DNA of 46,333 nucleotides, taken from positions 1 through 46,333 of the forward strand of contig CAZMUZ010000019.1 of NCBI GenBank assembly GCA_964569315.1. Reading direction: 5' to 3'. The notes beneath the pieces were generated by a model. That model worked only from the letters and a program-made list of their open reading frames with translations, made no database searches and was not told where the DNA came from. The DNA comes from CADEFF01 sp964569315. GTDB lineage: Bacteria; Pseudomonadota; Alphaproteobacteria; Dongiales; Dongiaceae. A program made the translations under genes and the position numbers. Shown here in pieces: positions 1 through 8,168 of the stretch (positions are counted from its first letter, which is position 1; each line of letters starts with the position of its first letter).

Positions 1-315
1 TCCGATACCGGGCACATCGGTCACTGGATGACCTGGCGTTCCAGTTTGCGATATCGGCCAACGCTCGAGGAAGCCGGTAACCGGTATCATCGATTTACTG
101 GGGAGTTCTCTGGATCTTTTTCACTGCCCGGCACGGAAATGACCATCGGCGTCGCAACGGTTCGCCCGATGGAACTCCTGATCGATTCGGTCTCGGGTCA
201 TGAGAAGTACCGACAGCTCGACTGCGGGATCCTTGCGATCGTGGGGGACCGCGTCGTTAGGATACGAAATATTCGTGAGAGGACCTGGACGCTTCCCGGG
301 CCGCCGGCCAACTAA
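1..315 (+). CDS. 3' end of an unknown protein (partial)
   Basis: The reading frame is open from the first base of the window and stops at 313-315, so only the last ~104 residues of a longer protein may be present. An ATG at 28 could also start a 95-residue protein, but no clear ribosome binding site precedes it. The piece is basic with short hydrophobic beta-like runs (around LLIDSV and GILAIVGDRVV), has no cysteine pair, and ends in a proline-rich TLPGPPAN tail. I recognise no family. Base composition here is visibly less GC-rich than in the following operon, so it may belong to a different transcription unit. The frame could be spurious; it is kept because the opposite-strand frames look no better. 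Confidence 0.4.
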   Translation, partial: SDTGHIGHWMTWRSSLRYRPTLEEAGNRYHRFTGEFSGSFSLPGTEMTIGVATVRPMELLIDSVSGHEKYRQLDCGILAIVGDRVVRIRNIRERTWTLPGPPAN

Positions 316-486
316 AATCGCTCGCGGATTGCTCCGGTGAGGTACAGGTTCCCTCCTTTCGGATAGGCACATTGGCCGAAGGGAATCGCCGTGCGCTCGC
401 GCATTCGAGTTGCTCGAATTCTGCGCGGCTTATGCGCTGCGCGAGCGCATAGACTCCCTGGGATCGATCTCGCAAGAAGGGGAATC

Positions 487-1500
487 ATGCCTCAGGACAT
501 CAAGACCGCGCTCACGGAACGGCTCGGCTGCCGCTATCCGATCATCTCGGCCGGCATGGGCGGCCCTGCACGTTCCGAGCTCGCGGCGGCCGTCTCGGCG
601 GCCGGCGGCTTCGGATTCATGGGCATGGTGCGCGAATCGCCGGCGCTGATCGAGAAGGAGATTGCGGCCGTAAAAGCGCTCACAAATCGTCCTTTCGGCG
701 TCAATCTGATCCCTTCGGTGACCGATTCGACCCTGTTCGAGGCCGAATTCGCCGCCTGCCTCGCGGCCGGCGTCTCGGCTTTCTGCTTCTTCTGGGACGT
801 GATGCCGGGCGTGGTCGAGCGGGCGAAGCAGGCGGGCTGCCTCGTCTTCTACCAGGTCGGCAGCGTCGCCGATGCGGTCGCCGCCGAGCGGGCGGGCGCG
901 GACGTCATCATCGCGCAGGGCGTCGAGGCGGGCGGCCATGTGCGGGGCAGGCTGCCGCTCTCGGCGCTGCTGCCGGCGGTGGCGGCGTCGGTGAAGGTCC
1001 CCGTCGCGGCGTCGGGCGGCATCGCCGACGGTCGCGGCCTCGTGGCGGCCCTGGCGCAGGGCGCCGCCGGCATCCATTGCGGGACCGCCTTCCTCGCGAC
1101 GCCGGAATCCTTCGCACACGACTATCACAAGCGCCGCCTCCTCGAGGCGAAGAGCGGCGACACGGTCCATACCGACCTCTTCGTCATCAACTGGCCGAAA
1201 GGCTCGCCCGTGCGCGTGCTGAAGAACAGCCTGACCGAGGCGGCGGGCGACAAGCTCTGGGGCCACGATCCGGCCCTGATGAAGCGCGAGGTGATCGGCG
1301 AGGAGGCGGGGAGCCCGGTGCATAAATACGACACCAACTCGCCGTTGCGGAACATGACCGGGGATTTCGAGAAGATGGCGCTCTATGCCGGCGAAGGCGT
1401 CGGCAGCGTGACGGAAATCCGTCCGGCCGCGGCCGTCATCGAGCGCATCATGGCCGAGGCGAACGCGGCGCTCGACCGGCTGGGAACCCTCCGCCGGTGA
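487..1500 (+). CDS. Nitronate monooxygenase-family flavoprotein
   Basis: This is an FMN-dependent TIM-barrel oxidoreductase of the nitronate monooxygenase / 2-nitropropane dioxygenase family, 337 residues and of normal length. Seen: an N-terminal LGCRYPIISAGMGG strand-loop, QGVEAGGH around residues 144-151 (the family's phosphate-binding loop with the catalytic-type histidine), GGIADGRG, and the FMN-contacting GTAFLATPES. The ATG at 487 is chosen over an in-frame upstream start at 391 because AAGAAGGGG lies five bases before it and homology begins there. Its stop overlaps the GTG start of the cyclo-ligase, so the two are probably co-transcribed. Members oxidise alkyl nitronates, but the family also includes enoyl-type reductases and quinone reductases, so the substrate is not settled. 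Confidence 0.88.
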   Translation: MPQDIKTALTERLGCRYPIISAGMGGPARSELAAAVSAAGGFGFMGMVRESPALIEKEIAAVKALTNRPFGVNLIPSVTDSTLFEAEFAACLAAGVSAFCFFWDVMPGVVERAKQAGCLVFYQVGSVADAVAAERAGADVIIAQGVEAGGHVRGRLPLSALLPAVAASVKVPVAASGGIADGRGLVAALAQGAAGIHCGTAFLATPESFAHDYHKRRLLEAKSGDTVHTDLFVINWPKGSPVRVLKNSLTEAAGDKLWGHDPALMKREVIGEEAGSPVHKYDTNSPLRNMTGDFEKMALYAGEGVGSVTEIRPAAAVIERIMAEANAALDRLGTLRR

Positions 1501-2051
1501 ACTGGGACGAAGTGCGGGCCTGGCGCAAGGCCGAGCGGGCGCGGCTGATCGCGGCGCGCCTCGCGGTTCCTCTGGAAACGCGGGCGGCCTGGACCGAGCG
1601 CATCGCGGCCCGGCTCGAGCCGATCCTCCGCGCCGTCGACGGTCCCGTCAGCTTCTACTGGCCGATGCGCGCCGAGCCCGATTTCCGTCCCCTGATGCGG
1701 CGGCTCGCCGCCGACGGGATCGTCATCGCGCTGCCGGTGGTGATCGAGCCCAAGACGGCGATGCGGTTTCGGCCCTGGACGCCCCGCGCCAAGCTCGAGC
1801 CCGGCATCTGGAACATTCCCGTGCCGGCGACGCGCGAGGAAGTCGTTCCGACGCTGTTGCTGGCGCCGGTCGTGGGCTTCGCCGACGGCTATCGGCTCGG
1901 TTATGGCGGCGGGTATTTCGACCGCACCCTGGCGAAGCTCGGCGCCGGCCACAGCGCGATCGGCGTCGGCTACGAGCTCGCCCAATTGGCGACCATCCAT
2001 CCCCAGCCGCACGACATCCGCCTCAGCCGGATCGTGACCGAGGCGGGCTGA
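1497..2051 (+). CDS. 5-formyltetrahydrofolate cyclo-ligase
   Basis: Predicted to convert 5-formyl-THF to 5,10-methenyl-THF with ATP, rescuing folate from a dead-end form. The 184-residue length is typical. Seen: a basic N-terminal helix (WRKAERARLIAAR) and the family signature LLAPVVGFADGYRLGYGGGYFDR, of which the glycine/tyrosine-rich half binds ATP and folate. Translation starts with GTG, and this GTGA overlaps the stop codon of the upstream nitronate monooxygenase gene by four bases, implying coupling. Similar genes are called fau, ygfA or MTHFS. Its placement in a region rich in C1-transferring demethylases is suggestive, but the enzyme is a housekeeping one and this link is only inferred. 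Confidence 0.9.
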   Translation: MNWDEVRAWRKAERARLIAARLAVPLETRAAWTERIAARLEPILRAVDGPVSFYWPMRAEPDFRPLMRRLAADGIVIALPVVIEPKTAMRFRPWTPRAKLEPGIWNIPVPATREEVVPTLLLAPVVGFADGYRLGYGGGYFDRTLAKLGAGHSAIGVGYELAQLATIHPQPHDIRLSRIVTEAG

Positions 2052-2339
2052 AGCGCCGGCTGCGATGGCGGTCACCGGGAGGTGACTCCCTCGCTTGGGC
2101 TAGCCTTGACCCGCCCGTCTCGCGCTCGTCTATGCGTTCGAGAGCGAGGCGAGGATTGCGGACCGGAACGCCGCCGCCGGCAGATCGAGGGCGGCAGGGG
2201 CGGCACCTCGATCATGCTCATCGCGGCCGCGCCGATCGTCTGCTGTCCGCTTGCGGTCGTGCGGCCGGAGCCGGGATAATCGGCCGCTGGCGCCGCGTCC
2301 GACGAAGCGGGCGGGGTCGGGCGGTGGAGGCGGGATGTC
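2052..2339. other. Intergenic region, no gene seen
   Basis: Both strands are open in several frames because of high GC, but the translations are arginine/proline-rich and look like no protein. No convincing terminator or RNA gene was found. A GGAGGCGGG sequence at its right end (about 2326-2334) is the probable ribosome binding site of the permease that follows. Confidence 0.5.
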
Positions 2340-3278
2340 GTGGGGGCGATGAAGGCGCGACCGGATTTGCTGGCCTCCTTCGTGGTGTTTTTCGCGGGCG
2401 GGCTCTGGGGACTTTACTGGTATCCGATGCGGGCCATCGAGGCCGCCGGAATTTTCGCGCCTTGGGTCATCGTGACGGTCGGCGGCGTCGTGACGCTGGT
2501 GATGCTCCCCATCGCGTTCTGGCGAAGGCAGCGGATCCTGGCGAACGCGGGGCCGACGCTCGCGGTCGGCCTGCTCGTCGGCAGCGCTTTCGTTGCCTAC
2601 AACACCTCGGTGCTCACGACCGAGGTGGCGCGCGCGATGCTGCTGTTCTATCTGACACCGGTCTGGGCCGCGATCTTCGGTCGCGCATTCCTCGGCGAGC
2701 CCATCACCCTGCCGCGTCTTCTGGCGATCGGGCTCGGGCTCGCCGGGCTCTATGTCGTGCTGGGCGCGTCCGGACCGCTGCCGGTCCCATCGCGGCTCGG
2801 CGACTGGCTGGCGCTTGCGGCCGGCATCATCTGGACGCTTTCGACCGTGGTGATGCGGAAATATCCCGGCATTGCCTCGATCGATCTCAACGTTTCGATT
2901 TTCACCCTGAGCTTCGTCATCTCGATCCTGATGCCGCTGCTGGTGATCCCCGATCGGTTCCTCGCCAATGTTCCGACCATGGGGCAGCTCGAGCTCGCCT
3001 TGCCCTGGATCCTCGGCACGGGCCTCATCCTCTGGCCGATCACGCAGCAATTCCTGTTCTGGGCGGTGCCCCGGGTCGAAGCGGCGCGCACCGGACTTCT
3101 GTTGCTGAGCGAGGCTTTGCTCGGGGTGGCGAGCGCCGCGATCCTCACCGATGAGCCGTTCGGCTGGCGCGAGTCCGCCGGCAGCGCCCTTATTCTCGGC
3201 GCCGCACTTCTCGATACGTTGGGCGTCATGTTCGGATCGTCGCCGCGCGCTGCCGGCGCCAAGGCGGGCGGCGCCTAA
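2340..3278 (+). CDS. EamA/DMT-family permease
   Basis: An inner-membrane protein of 312 residues with about ten hydrophobic segments, built as two tandem EamA units (roughly residues 10-145 and 155-300), as in drug/metabolite transporters of the RhaT/YdcZ/EamA type. The first unit contains GGLWGLYWYPMR and the second ends near ESAGSALILGAALL. Substrates of this superfamily range from amino acids and nucleosides to drugs and cannot be predicted here. The GTG at 2340 is used because GGAGGCGGG lies about six bases before it; an ATG at 2349 is the alternative. It follows the folate gene by 288 bases and is probably transcribed alone. Confidence 0.85.
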   Translation: MGAMKARPDLLASFVVFFAGGLWGLYWYPMRAIEAAGIFAPWVIVTVGGVVTLVMLPIAFWRRQRILANAGPTLAVGLLVGSAFVAYNTSVLTTEVARAMLLFYLTPVWAAIFGRAFLGEPITLPRLLAIGLGLAGLYVVLGASGPLPVPSRLGDWLALAAGIIWTLSTVVMRKYPGIASIDLNVSIFTLSFVISILMPLLVIPDRFLANVPTMGQLELALPWILGTGLILWPITQQFLFWAVPRVEAARTGLLLLSEALLGVASAAILTDEPFGWRESAGSALILGAALLDTLGVMFGSSPRAAGAKAGGA

Positions 3279-3491
3279 CCCCCGCTATCCTGCCGCGCCT
3301 GCGCAAAACCATGGCGCGAACAGGGAATTCCGTCGCCTAAGCGGCCATTAGGCTGGAATCCGGTTCAAAAGCCGGCGGTTCGGGGCCGCCGGGAGGCCCC
3401 GCGCATTCGCCCGCAAAAAGCTCTACCATCGAACCAGATTCCCGGCGGGGTCGCATTGCGCCGCCGGGATATACAGGGAGGCAAATCACTC

Positions 3492-4427
3492 ATGTCCATG
3501 CGTAAGACAGTTCTGCTCGGCGCCCTCGCGCTGGGCCTTGCCGCCGGCAGCGCGCAGGCGGCCGATCCGGAAAACTGCAAGGCGGTGCGTTTCTCGGACG
3601 TCGGCTGGACCGACATCCAGGCGACTACCGGCGTCGCCACCGTCATTCTGAAGGGCCTCGGCTACGAGCCCGACGTGCAGGTCCTGTCGGTACCGGTCAC
3701 CTATCAGAGCCTGAAGAACAAGGACATCGACGTATTCCTCGGCAACTGGATGCCGAGCATGGCGGCCGACGTGCAGCCCTTCCTCGACGACAAGTCCGTC
3801 GAGCAGCTCGTCACCAACCTCGAGGGAGCCGGTTACGGCATCGTCGTGCCGCAGTATGTGGCTGACGCCGGCGTGACGGAGCTTTCGCAGTTGAGCGAGC
3901 ACAAGGACCAGTTCGAAGGCAAGATCTACGGCATCGAGCCGGGCAATGACGGCAACCGCATCGTCCAGGGCATGATCGACGATCCCGCCAACAAGCTCGA
4001 GGGCTGGGAGCTCGTGGAATCGAGCGAGCAGGGCATGCTGGCCCAGGCCGAGAAAACCATGAAGTCGGATGGCTGGATCGCGTTCCTCGGCTGGACGCCG
4101 CATCCGGTCATGGGCGAGATGAAGCTGCATTATCTCGGCGGCATGGGCGATTCCGGCTTCGGTGCGGCGACCGTCGTGACCAACGTTCGCGCGGGCTATG
4201 CGGCCGAATGCCCGAACGTCGGCAAGCTGCTCGGCAACCTCAAGTTCGACCTCGCCTCGGAAGGCGTCATGATGGACTCCATCCTGAGCCAGGGTAAGGA
4301 CGCGGAAGCGGCGGCCACCGAATATCTCAAGAGCAATCCGGCGGTGCTGGATGCGTGGCTCGCCGGCGTCACCACCTTCGACGGCCAGGACGGTCTCGCG
4401 GCGGTGAAGTCGAGCCTCGGAGTCTAG
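3492..4427 (+). CDS. choX: Choline ABC transporter, periplasmic binding protein
   Basis: The periplasmic receptor of a choline importer, 311 residues with a Sec signal peptide cleaved after AQA (about residue 23). It belongs to the OpuAC/ProX class. The ChoX ligand set is visible: aromatic cage W39, W86, Y115 and W201, plus D41 and N152. These match the published ChoX residues W43, W90, Y119, W205, D45 and N156 with one constant offset of four, which is strong support for choline rather than only betaine or proline-betaine. The motifs SLKNKDIDVFLGNWMP and IYGIEPGNDGNR are typical. The ATG at 3492 follows an AGGGAGG site; an earlier in-frame codon at 3456 would disrupt the signal peptide. choW and choV follow. 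Confidence 0.95.
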   Translation: MSMRKTVLLGALALGLAAGSAQAADPENCKAVRFSDVGWTDIQATTGVATVILKGLGYEPDVQVLSVPVTYQSLKNKDIDVFLGNWMPSMAADVQPFLDDKSVEQLVTNLEGAGYGIVVPQYVADAGVTELSQLSEHKDQFEGKIYGIEPGNDGNRIVQGMIDDPANKLEGWELVESSEQGMLAQAEKTMKSDGWIAFLGWTPHPVMGEMKLHYLGGMGDSGFGAATVVTNVRAGYAAECPNVGKLLGNLKFDLASEGVMMDSILSQGKDAEAAATEYLKSNPAVLDAWLAGVTTFDGQDGLAAVKSSLGV

Positions 4428-4450
4428 GCCTAAGCGAAGGCAGGATCGTT

Positions 4451-4482
4451 GGACGGCTCCGGTCACGCGGCCGGAGCCGTCC
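4451..4482 (+). terminator. Perfect 12-bp hairpin between choX and choW
   Basis: GGACGGCTCCGG at 4451-4462 pairs perfectly with CCGGAGCCGTCC at 4471-4482 around an 8-base loop, 23 bases after the choX stop. The following TTCGCCTTTCC is only weakly U-rich. Hairpins in this place commonly stabilise the 5' part of the message or partly terminate it, so that binding protein is made in excess over permease. That role is inferred. Confidence 0.65.
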
Positions 4483-4661
4483 TTCGCCTTTCCGTCCGGC
4501 GGCCGTTCCGGCGCCGCCGCGACCGGCTCGACGCCGGGCCCGCGGCCGCGCCAGAATGACGGCGAGGGCCGGCCAGGGCCGCTTCCTCATCGGAGGCCGG
4601 CCTTCGGGGGAGCGCCGCCCGGGCCGCCTGGCGAACCGGACGGAGCAGGGAGGGGGACGTC

Positions 4662-5537
4662 ATGGAATGGCTTGAACAGCTCGTCACCGCGAACAAGGTG
4701 CCGATCGGGCTCTGGGGCAAGCAGTTCGTCACCTGGATCACCGACAACTTCTCGGCCGTGTTCGACGCCATCACCATCGGCCTCAAGGTGCCGATCGAAG
4801 GCACCGTCGATCTCCTCACCGCCATCCCGCCTTTCATCTTCATCGCCCTGCTGGCCGCCATCGCCTACGGGCTGCAGCGAAGCTGGCGGCTGGTTCTCTT
4901 CACCGTGATCGGGCTGCTCGTCATCCTCAATCAGGGCCTGTGGGACGAGATGGTCGAGACCCTGGTGCTGGTCGTCTATGCGACGGCCTTCTCGCTCGCC
5001 ATCGGCATCCCGATCGGCATCCTCGCCACCCGGCGGCCCTGGATCTATCCGGTGCTGAGCCCGATCCTCGACATGATGCAGACCATCCCGACCTTCGTTT
5101 ACCTGGTGCCGACCCTGATCCTGTTCGGGCTCGGGGTGGTGCCGGGCATCATCGCCACCGTGATCTTCGCCGTGGCCGCGCCGATCCGGCTCACCTATCT
5201 CGGCATTTCCGAGGTCAACAAGGCGCTGATCGAGGCCGGCGAATCCTTCGGCTGCACCCGCTGGCAGCTCCTCACCAAGGTCAAGCTGCCGGCCGCTCTG
5301 CCCACCATCATGGCGGGCGTCAACCAGTGCATCATGCTCTCGCTCTCGATGGTGGTGATCGCGGCTCTGGTCGGCGCCAGCGGCCTCGGCAAGCCGGTGG
5401 TGCGGTCGCTGAACCAGGTGAACGTGCCGCTCGGCATCGAGTCCGGCCTCGCCATCGTGCTGGTCGCCATCATGCTGGACCGCATGCTGAAGCAGCAACG
5501 GCGCCGCACGCCGGCGAAGAAACCGGCGAAAGGGTGA
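4662..5537 (+). CDS. choW: Choline ABC transporter, permease
   Basis: An integral membrane subunit of 291 residues of the ProW/OpuAB/ChoW type. The N-terminal ~45 residues are amphipathic; about six to seven hydrophobic segments follow, with the BPD_transp_1 core from about residue 90. The EAA-loop sequence EAGESFGCTRWQLLTKVKLPAALP (about residues 192-215) is the contact site for the ATPase. The C-terminus is basic. The ATG at 4662 follows GGGAGGGGG. It is separated from choX by 234 bases carrying a hairpin and from choV by five bases. A homodimer with a ChoV dimer would form the inner-membrane pore. Confidence 0.93.
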   Translation: MEWLEQLVTANKVPIGLWGKQFVTWITDNFSAVFDAITIGLKVPIEGTVDLLTAIPPFIFIALLAAIAYGLQRSWRLVLFTVIGLLVILNQGLWDEMVETLVLVVYATAFSLAIGIPIGILATRRPWIYPVLSPILDMMQTIPTFVYLVPTLILFGLGVVPGIIATVIFAVAAPIRLTYLGISEVNKALIEAGESFGCTRWQLLTKVKLPAALPTIMAGVNQCIMLSLSMVVIAALVGASGLGKPVVRSLNQVNVPLGIESGLAIVLVAIMLDRMLKQQRRRTPAKKPAKG

Positions 5538-5542
5538 CTTGC

Positions 5543-6769
5543 ATGACCGCGATCAGGTTCGACCATGTCGACGTCGTGTTCGGCCCTTCGCCGAAAGTGG
5601 CGCTGACGCTGCTCGATTCCGGCAAGGGCCGCGATGCGATCCTCGAGGAGAGCGGCAATCTCGTCGCCGTCCACGACGCCTCGCTCTTCGTGAACGAGGG
5701 CGAGATCCTGGTGCTAATGGGGCTGTCGGGATCCGGCAAATCCTCGCTGCTCCGCTGCATCAACGGCCTCAACAAGGTGACGCGCGGCCAGGTGCTGGTG
5801 CATGACGGCAACGCGGAGGTCGATGTCGCCTCCTGCAACGCCGAAACGCTGCGCCGGCTTCGTATGAACCGCATCTCGATGGTATTCCAGCAGTTCGCGC
5901 TGATGCCCTGGCGCACGGTCGCCGACAATGTGGGTTTCGGCCTCGAGATCCGCGGCGTTCCGGCCGAAGAGCGCGCCAGGATGGTGGCGGAGAAGCTCAA
6001 GCTCGTCCGGCTCGACAAGTTCGCCGACAAGGTGCCGCACGAGCTCTCCGGCGGCATGCAGCAGCGCGTCGGCCTCGCGCGCGCCTTCGCGACCGATGCC
6101 GATATCCTGCTGATGGACGAGCCTTTCTCGGCGCTCGACCCGCTGATCCGCGAGCATCTGCAGGACGAGCTTATCGAGCTGCAGCGCAATCTCAAGAAGA
6201 CCATCGTCTTCGTCAGCCACGACCTCGACGAGGCGCTGAAGATCGGCAGCCGTATCGCCATCATGGAGGCGGGACGGGTGGTGCAGTTCGGCTCGCCCGA
6301 GGACATCGTGATGCGGCCGAACAGCGACTATGTGCGCCAGTTCGTCGCCTCGATGAACCCGCTGACGGTGCTCAAGGGCGGCACGCTGATGCGGCCGACC
6401 GCCGGCCTGGTGCGCGACGGGGCGGACCGCACCCTGTTGCGCCTCGACCGGGCCGGCAAATGCGTCTGCCGGCTCGACCCGGCGGGGCGACCGGTCGATC
6501 TCAGGATCGGCGGCGAGGCGGCACGCTTCGTCGAGTATGCGACCGAGCTCGATCTCGCCCGCCTGCCGGAGAACGTCATGGTGACCGGCGGCGAGCGGAC
6601 CCCGATGCGCGCCGCGGTGCTGGTGCGCCAGCTCACGCGCCGGCCCCTGGTGCTGCTCGGCGCCGAGGGCGAGCTGCTGGGCGTGGTCGGCGAGCACGAG
6701 CTCTATCGCGGCATGCTGAAACAGACCGATCTCGCCCACTCCGACCCGCATGCGATGGTGGCGGGGTGA
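5543..6769 (+). CDS. choV: Choline ABC transporter, ATP-binding protein
   Basis: A cytoplasmic ATPase of 408 residues. Seen: Walker A GLSGSGKS at 60-67, Q-loop in VFQQF near 115, signature LSGGMQQ at 168-174, Walker B ILLMDEP at 188-194, and the H-loop in VFVSHD. The N-terminal ~50 residues before the ATPase fold (FGPSPKVALTLLDSGKGRDAILEESG) are characteristic of the ProV/OpuAA/ChoV group. After about residue 275 there is a C-terminal region of the size of a CBS-like regulatory module, poorly conserved in sequence. The open frame extends far upstream through choW only by chance; the ATG at 5543 lies five bases after the choW stop. Its TGA overlaps the next gene's GTG. Confidence 0.95.
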   Translation: MTAIRFDHVDVVFGPSPKVALTLLDSGKGRDAILEESGNLVAVHDASLFVNEGEILVLMGLSGSGKSSLLRCINGLNKVTRGQVLVHDGNAEVDVASCNAETLRRLRMNRISMVFQQFALMPWRTVADNVGFGLEIRGVPAEERARMVAEKLKLVRLDKFADKVPHELSGGMQQRVGLARAFATDADILLMDEPFSALDPLIREHLQDELIELQRNLKKTIVFVSHDLDEALKIGSRIAIMEAGRVVQFGSPEDIVMRPNSDYVRQFVASMNPLTVLKGGTLMRPTAGLVRDGADRTLLRLDRAGKCVCRLDPAGRPVDLRIGGEAARFVEYATELDLARLPENVMVTGGERTPMRAAVLVRQLTRRPLVLLGAEGELLGVVGEHELYRGMLKQTDLAHSDPHAMVAG

Positions 6770-7470
6770 GCTCGACCGGCATTCGGGCCATCCTCTTCGA
6801 CAAGGACGGCACGCTCTTCGATTTCTTTCGGACCTGGATGCCGCTTTACGAAAAGCTGGCGGATCTGCTGGTCGGCGGCGACCGGGGGCGCATCGAGCGC
6901 ATGATGCGCGCCTCGGGCTACGATCCGATGACGGGGCGGCTCGATCCCGGCTCGCCGCTCGCGGCCGGAAGCAATCGCTCGATCGCCGAGAGCTGGATCA
7001 GGGAGCTTCCGGACACCGATCTCGAGGAGCTGACCCGGCGCATGGATGCGCGTTTCGCCGAAAGCCTGATCCTCAATCCCGTGCCGGTGACCGACCTCGC
7101 GGCGCTCTTCGGCCGGCTCAAGCGGCGCGGCCTCAAGCTCGGCGTTGCCACCATGGACAGCCACGCCGCCGCGGCGGCGGCCATCGAAACCTACAAGCTC
7201 GTCGGGCTCGTGGATTTCGTCGCCGGCTACGATTCCGGCCATGGCGAGAAACCGGGTCCCGGCATGGTGCATGCCTTCTGCCGCGCGATCGAGCTGCCGG
7301 AGCGCTCGGTCGCCGTGGTCGGCGACACGCCGCACGATATGGAGATGGCGCGCTCGGCGGGCGCCGGTCTCGCGGTCGGCGTCCTCACCGGGGCCTCGTC
7401 GCGCGAGGTACTCGCCGACTATGCCGACCACGTCCTTGCCAGCATCGCCGAGCTCGAGCATCTGCTGTAG
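6766..7470 (+). CDS. HAD-superfamily phosphatase (subfamily IA)
   Basis: A soluble hydrolase of 234 residues. HAD motif I is FDKDGTLFDF with catalytic aspartates D12 and D14; motif II is in GVATMDS; the motif III lysine is in GEKPGPGM; motif IV is VVGDTPHDMEMA. A helical cap lies between motifs I and II, as in phosphoglycolate phosphatase (Gph) and related enzymes. The GTG start at 6766 overlaps the choV stop as GTGA, so it is almost certainly part of the cho operon. A phosphatase in this position could act on phosphocholine-like or housekeeping phosphoesters, but nothing in the sequence identifies the substrate. Call it Gph-like. Confidence 0.88.
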   Translation: MSSTGIRAILFDKDGTLFDFFRTWMPLYEKLADLLVGGDRGRIERMMRASGYDPMTGRLDPGSPLAAGSNRSIAESWIRELPDTDLEELTRRMDARFAESLILNPVPVTDLAALFGRLKRRGLKLGVATMDSHAAAAAAIETYKLVGLVDFVAGYDSGHGEKPGPGMVHAFCRAIELPERSVAVVGDTPHDMEMARSAGAGLAVGVLTGASSREVLADYADHVLASIAELEHLL

Positions 7471-7559
7471 AGACGGCGCTACCCGCAGCGGTTGCGCAGG
7501 GTTTCCAATCTCGCTTCCCGACGATAAAGTGGCAGATACTGCAACCGGCGGGGGTGGGG

Positions 7560-8135
7560 ATGTTTTTGCGTAATCTGCTTGGGATCGCCATAGCGTTCGG
7601 CATGGCGACGGCGGCGCATGCCGAAATGGTGGGAACATCGCATAAGATCGATTGCGAACAGCTGAGGTTCTCCTTCACGCTGCTGGCGCAGGCCGACGAG
7701 GCCTATTGCTATCGCCTCAGGAGATCCGAAGCGAGCAGCAGCGACAGCGTCGGCGACCTTTCGGTCGTCTTCGAATCGCTTCACCTTTATGCAGGGCCTC
7801 AGGTCGTCTACATCCTCTCCGGACGGGCGGGGGACGACGTTTACTTCTCGAGCGAGCCGCTCCGCAGCGAAATCCGCAACTTCGATGAGCTGGAGGATGT
7901 GAAGAACTGGTCCGGCGAGGAGGATTTCGACGACTACGAGATCGGGAGCTTCGATGCCGTCTATGACGGCGAGCCGGTCAATTGCTATGCCTTCCGCGAA
8001 ATGTCCGGCGCGCGGATCAGCAACCGCGGCTCGCATATGGGCCCCACTGCATTCATCCTCGGCTTTCACTGTTGGTTCGGCGCGGACGAACCCGGACGCG
8101 CCGCTATCGAAGCGACGATCGCCGGGATCGAATAG
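7560..8135 (+). CDS. Exported protein of unknown function
   Basis: A 191-residue protein with a Sec signal peptide (MFLRNLLGIAIAFGMATAAHA, cleavage after about residue 21) and hence probably periplasmic. The mature part is acidic (EEDFDDYEIGSFDAVYDGE) with four cysteines that could pair: CEQLRF, AYCYR, NCYAF and HCWFG. It follows the cho/HAD genes by 89 bases on the same strand, with a purine-rich GGGGGTGGGG just before the ATG at 7560. I recognise no family. Position suggests possible read-through from the cho operon, but no function should be inferred. Confidence 0.75.
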   Translation: MFLRNLLGIAIAFGMATAAHAEMVGTSHKIDCEQLRFSFTLLAQADEAYCYRLRRSEASSSDSVGDLSVVFESLHLYAGPQVVYILSGRAGDDVYFSSEPLRSEIRNFDELEDVKNWSGEEDFDDYEIGSFDAVYDGEPVNCYAFREMSGARISNRGSHMGPTAFILGFHCWFGADEPGRAAIEATIAGIE

Positions 8136-8168
8136 CCGAGCCGGAGTCTGCGATCCCGCGAGCGGGGC

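Noticed and set aside
4940..5542. A continuous open frame joining this stretch to choV, suggesting a 609-residue protein
   Set aside because: The N-terminal 200 residues are Arg/His/Gly-rich nonsense read out of frame through choW; the ATPase fold begins at 5543.
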